Shown here: piece by piece, positions 5,206 through 6,310 of the stretch
How positions within the stretch are numbered: position 1 is the first letter of the stretch
How the letters are laid out: the number at the start of each line of letters is the position of its first letter
Notes under the pieces: generated by a model
Databases searched by the model: none
Told to the model about the DNA's origin: nothing
Seen by the model: only the letters and a program-made list of their open reading frames with translations
DNA from: Bradyrhizobium sp.
GTDB lineage: Bacteria; Pseudomonadota; Alphaproteobacteria; Rhizobiales; Xanthobacteraceae
Reading direction: 5' to 3'
Length of the DNA stretch: 6,310 nucleotides
NCBI GenBank assembly: GCA_025960445.1
Contig: JAICIT010000164.1
Span: 1 to 6,310, forward strand
Translations under genes and position numbers: made by a program

Positions 5206-5238
5206 GCTTCTCAAAGGATGAAGTTGTCCTTTGAAAGC
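5206..5238. promoter_or_regulatory. Inverted repeat just upstream of the hydratase gene
   Basis: TCAAAGGA (5211-5218) and TCCTTTGA (5227-5234) form a perfect 8-bp inverted repeat around an 8-base spacer. Allowing one bulged C, four more pairs extend it to a 12-bp stem. It ends seven bases before the GGAGG of the hydratase gene. It could be an operator for a dimeric regulator or an RNA hairpin near the ribosome binding site. It lacks a T-run, so it is a poor terminator. Confidence 0.45.
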
Positions 5239-5256
5239 TGCTGATGGAGGCGGCCC

Positions 5257-6042
5257 ATGACGGACATACGCGCGGCCGCCGATCTCATCGCTTGCGCTCG
5301 CCGTAACCGCGCACCGCTCAAGCCGCTTGCCGCCGGAATGGCGCCAAACAGCGAAGCCGAAGGGTATCTTGTTCAGAACGCTCTGCACGGTTGCCTGATG
5401 GCCGATTATGGCGTTCGCGTTGGCTACAAGATTGGCTGCACCAGCCCGGTGATGCAGCAATATCTTGCAATCCCGCATCCCTGCTACGGCGGCGTATTCG
5501 CCAGAGGCGTTCACGACACAGGCGTGTCGCTCGCATCAGGTGATTTCATCCGCGTCGGCGTCGAATGCGAAATTGCTGTCCGGCTCGGGCGTGACCTCTC
5601 GCCCTCGCAAGCGCCGTTCACGGCCGATACCGTCGGCTATGCCGTCGAGGCTTATCTGCCGGCGATCGAGATCGTCGATGATCGATATCAGGAGTGGCAG
5701 AGCCTGGGCTTGCCGACCTTGGTAGCGGATGATTTCTTTGCCGCCGGTTGCGTGCTTGGCAAGCCGGTGGCGCGAACGGCCGCGCCCGACCTGCTCTCGG
5801 TAGTTGGCCGCGCGATCATCAGCGACGTCGAGGCCGGGCAGGGCACCGGCGCCGACGTGCTGGGCCATCCCCTCAATGCGCTCGCCTGGCTCGCCGATCG
5901 TCTTGCCGCGAGCGGTAAGCATCTCGGTGCCGGCGAGATCGTGCTGACCGGCAGCCTGGTCAAAACCGTGTGGCTTAAGCCCGGGGATAGTGTGAGCATG
6001 GAGTTGGAAGGGTTAGGCAGCGTCAACGCGACGTTCGAGTGA
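5257..6042 (+). CDS. 2-keto-4-pentenoate hydratase (MhpD/FAH-superfamily)
   Basis: The product is 261 residues, the usual length for the 2-oxopent-4-enoate hydratase / oxalocrotonate decarboxylase family. Members use a divalent metal to add water to, or decarboxylate, dienol products of aromatic ring meta-cleavage. Visible family features are the Lys58 motif GYKIGCTS (56-63), the probable metal ligands Glu103 and Glu105 in GVECEIAV, and Glu138 in PAIEIVDDRY. The C-terminal block GADVLGHPLNALAWLADRLA (198-217) is followed by GEIVLTGSL. GGAGG lies six bases before the ATG. No neighbouring catabolic genes are present, so the substrate and pathway cannot be assigned and it should not be called mhpD. 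It follows dksA after a 174-base gap with a terminator, so it is probably transcribed separately. Confidence 0.85.
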   Translation: MTDIRAAADLIACARRNRAPLKPLAAGMAPNSEAEGYLVQNALHGCLMADYGVRVGYKIGCTSPVMQQYLAIPHPCYGGVFARGVHDTGVSLASGDFIRVGVECEIAVRLGRDLSPSQAPFTADTVGYAVEAYLPAIEIVDDRYQEWQSLGLPTLVADDFFAAGCVLGKPVARTAAPDLLSVVGRAIISDVEAGQGTGADVLGHPLNALAWLADRLAASGKHLGAGEIVLTGSLVKTVWLKPGDSVSMELEGLGSVNATFE

Positions 6043-6138
6043 GTTGTTTTCGTAATGGCTCGATTGCGAAAAGGGCTGCATGGATATCAGCACGACATGC
6101 ACGATTGCTCGCATGCACCCGCTTTGATCCGAGGATGA

Positions 6139-6309
6139 TCAGCTCGCGCCTCTAAGCTTGCACGAGGTGTTGCATGTGACGACGCTTCCGTTCAGGCAGT
6201 TTTTACATACGTCCAGGCACTGCTTGAGTTGCTTGGGGTCGTAATTGTTATAGCGCTGCGAAATGCACACACGTTGTTGTTCGTTGTATGCCGGCTGCTC
6301 TTCGGAGCA
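6139..6309 (-). CDS. Cysteine-rich protein of unknown function (partial, 5' end outside window)
   Basis: The minus strand is open from the right edge to a TGA at 6139-6141, giving 56 residues without a start. Seven are cysteines, spaced C-x13-C-x15-C-x3-C-x2-C-x7-C-x3-C, and the chain ends in CNTSCKLRGAS. Tyr, Asn and Gln are frequent (QRYNNYDPKQLKQCLD). I do not recognise the family. Such spacing suits either a disulfide-bonded exported protein, whose signal peptide would lie outside the window, or a metal-binding helical protein with CxxxC pairs. It converges on the hydratase gene with a 96-base gap. That it is a real gene is inferred from its open frame to the edge and its ordered cysteines. 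Confidence 0.6.
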   Translation of the reverse strand, partial: CSEEQPAYNEQQRVCISQRYNNYDPKQLKQCLDVCKNCLNGSVVTCNTSCKLRGAS

Positions 6310-6310
6310 G

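Noticed and set aside
6047..6072. 10-bp hairpin after the hydratase gene as a terminator
   Set aside because: The stem has T on its left arm and A on its right on both strands, the reverse of an intrinsic terminator. It is at most an inverted repeat.
6096..6118. CATGCAC occurring twice, 16 bases apart
   Set aside because: Seven bases repeated twice with no further copies is not enough to suggest a repeat array or an attachment site.

Overview
The window reads as chromosomal DNA of an alphaproteobacterium, most likely a Bradyrhizobium/Rhodopseudomonas-type member of the Hyphomicrobiales. The evidence is the high GC content and a Caulobacter-style flagellar gene set (flaF, and fliX divergent from flgI). 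The DksA also has a zinc finger reduced to one cysteine, as in other alphaproteobacteria. No mobile elements, CRISPR arrays, tRNA or rRNA genes were seen.

Layout: positions 3-119 hold the last 38 codons of a flagellin gene, followed by a strong rho-independent terminator. A two-gene plus-strand unit follows (307-1067): flaF, a post-transcriptional regulator of flagellin synthesis, then an unrecognised 122-residue protein. Converging on it is a minus-strand block. In transcription order this is flgI (P-ring), flgJ (rod-binding protein, no muramidase domain) and an FlgN/FlbY-type chaperone, then after a 150-base gap a small FlaG-like protein. Between flgI and the divergent fliX (3665-3927) lies a compact control region. 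It contains a near-consensus sigma-54 promoter for flgI, an IHF-like site, one good and one partial FlbD (ftr)-like element, and a CtrA-like box in front of fliX. This is the most informative regulatory feature of the window and matches the known Caulobacter scheme, in which CtrA turns on early genes and FliX/FlbD with sigma-54 turn on later ones.

Downstream on the plus strand are dksA (4624-5082), with a plausible sigma-70 promoter and a terminator, and a 2-keto-4-pentenoate hydratase-family gene (5257-6042) preceded by a strong inverted repeat. At the right edge a minus-strand gene for a cysteine-rich protein is cut by the window end; only its last 56 codons are visible.

Together the flagellar genes cover flagellin supply control (FlaF), outer-ring and rod assembly (FlgI, FlgJ), hook-associated protein export (FlgN) and the assembly checkpoint (FliX). 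No clearly novel multi-gene system is visible. The best leads are the unknown FlaF-linked protein, the control region and the cysteine-rich partial gene.
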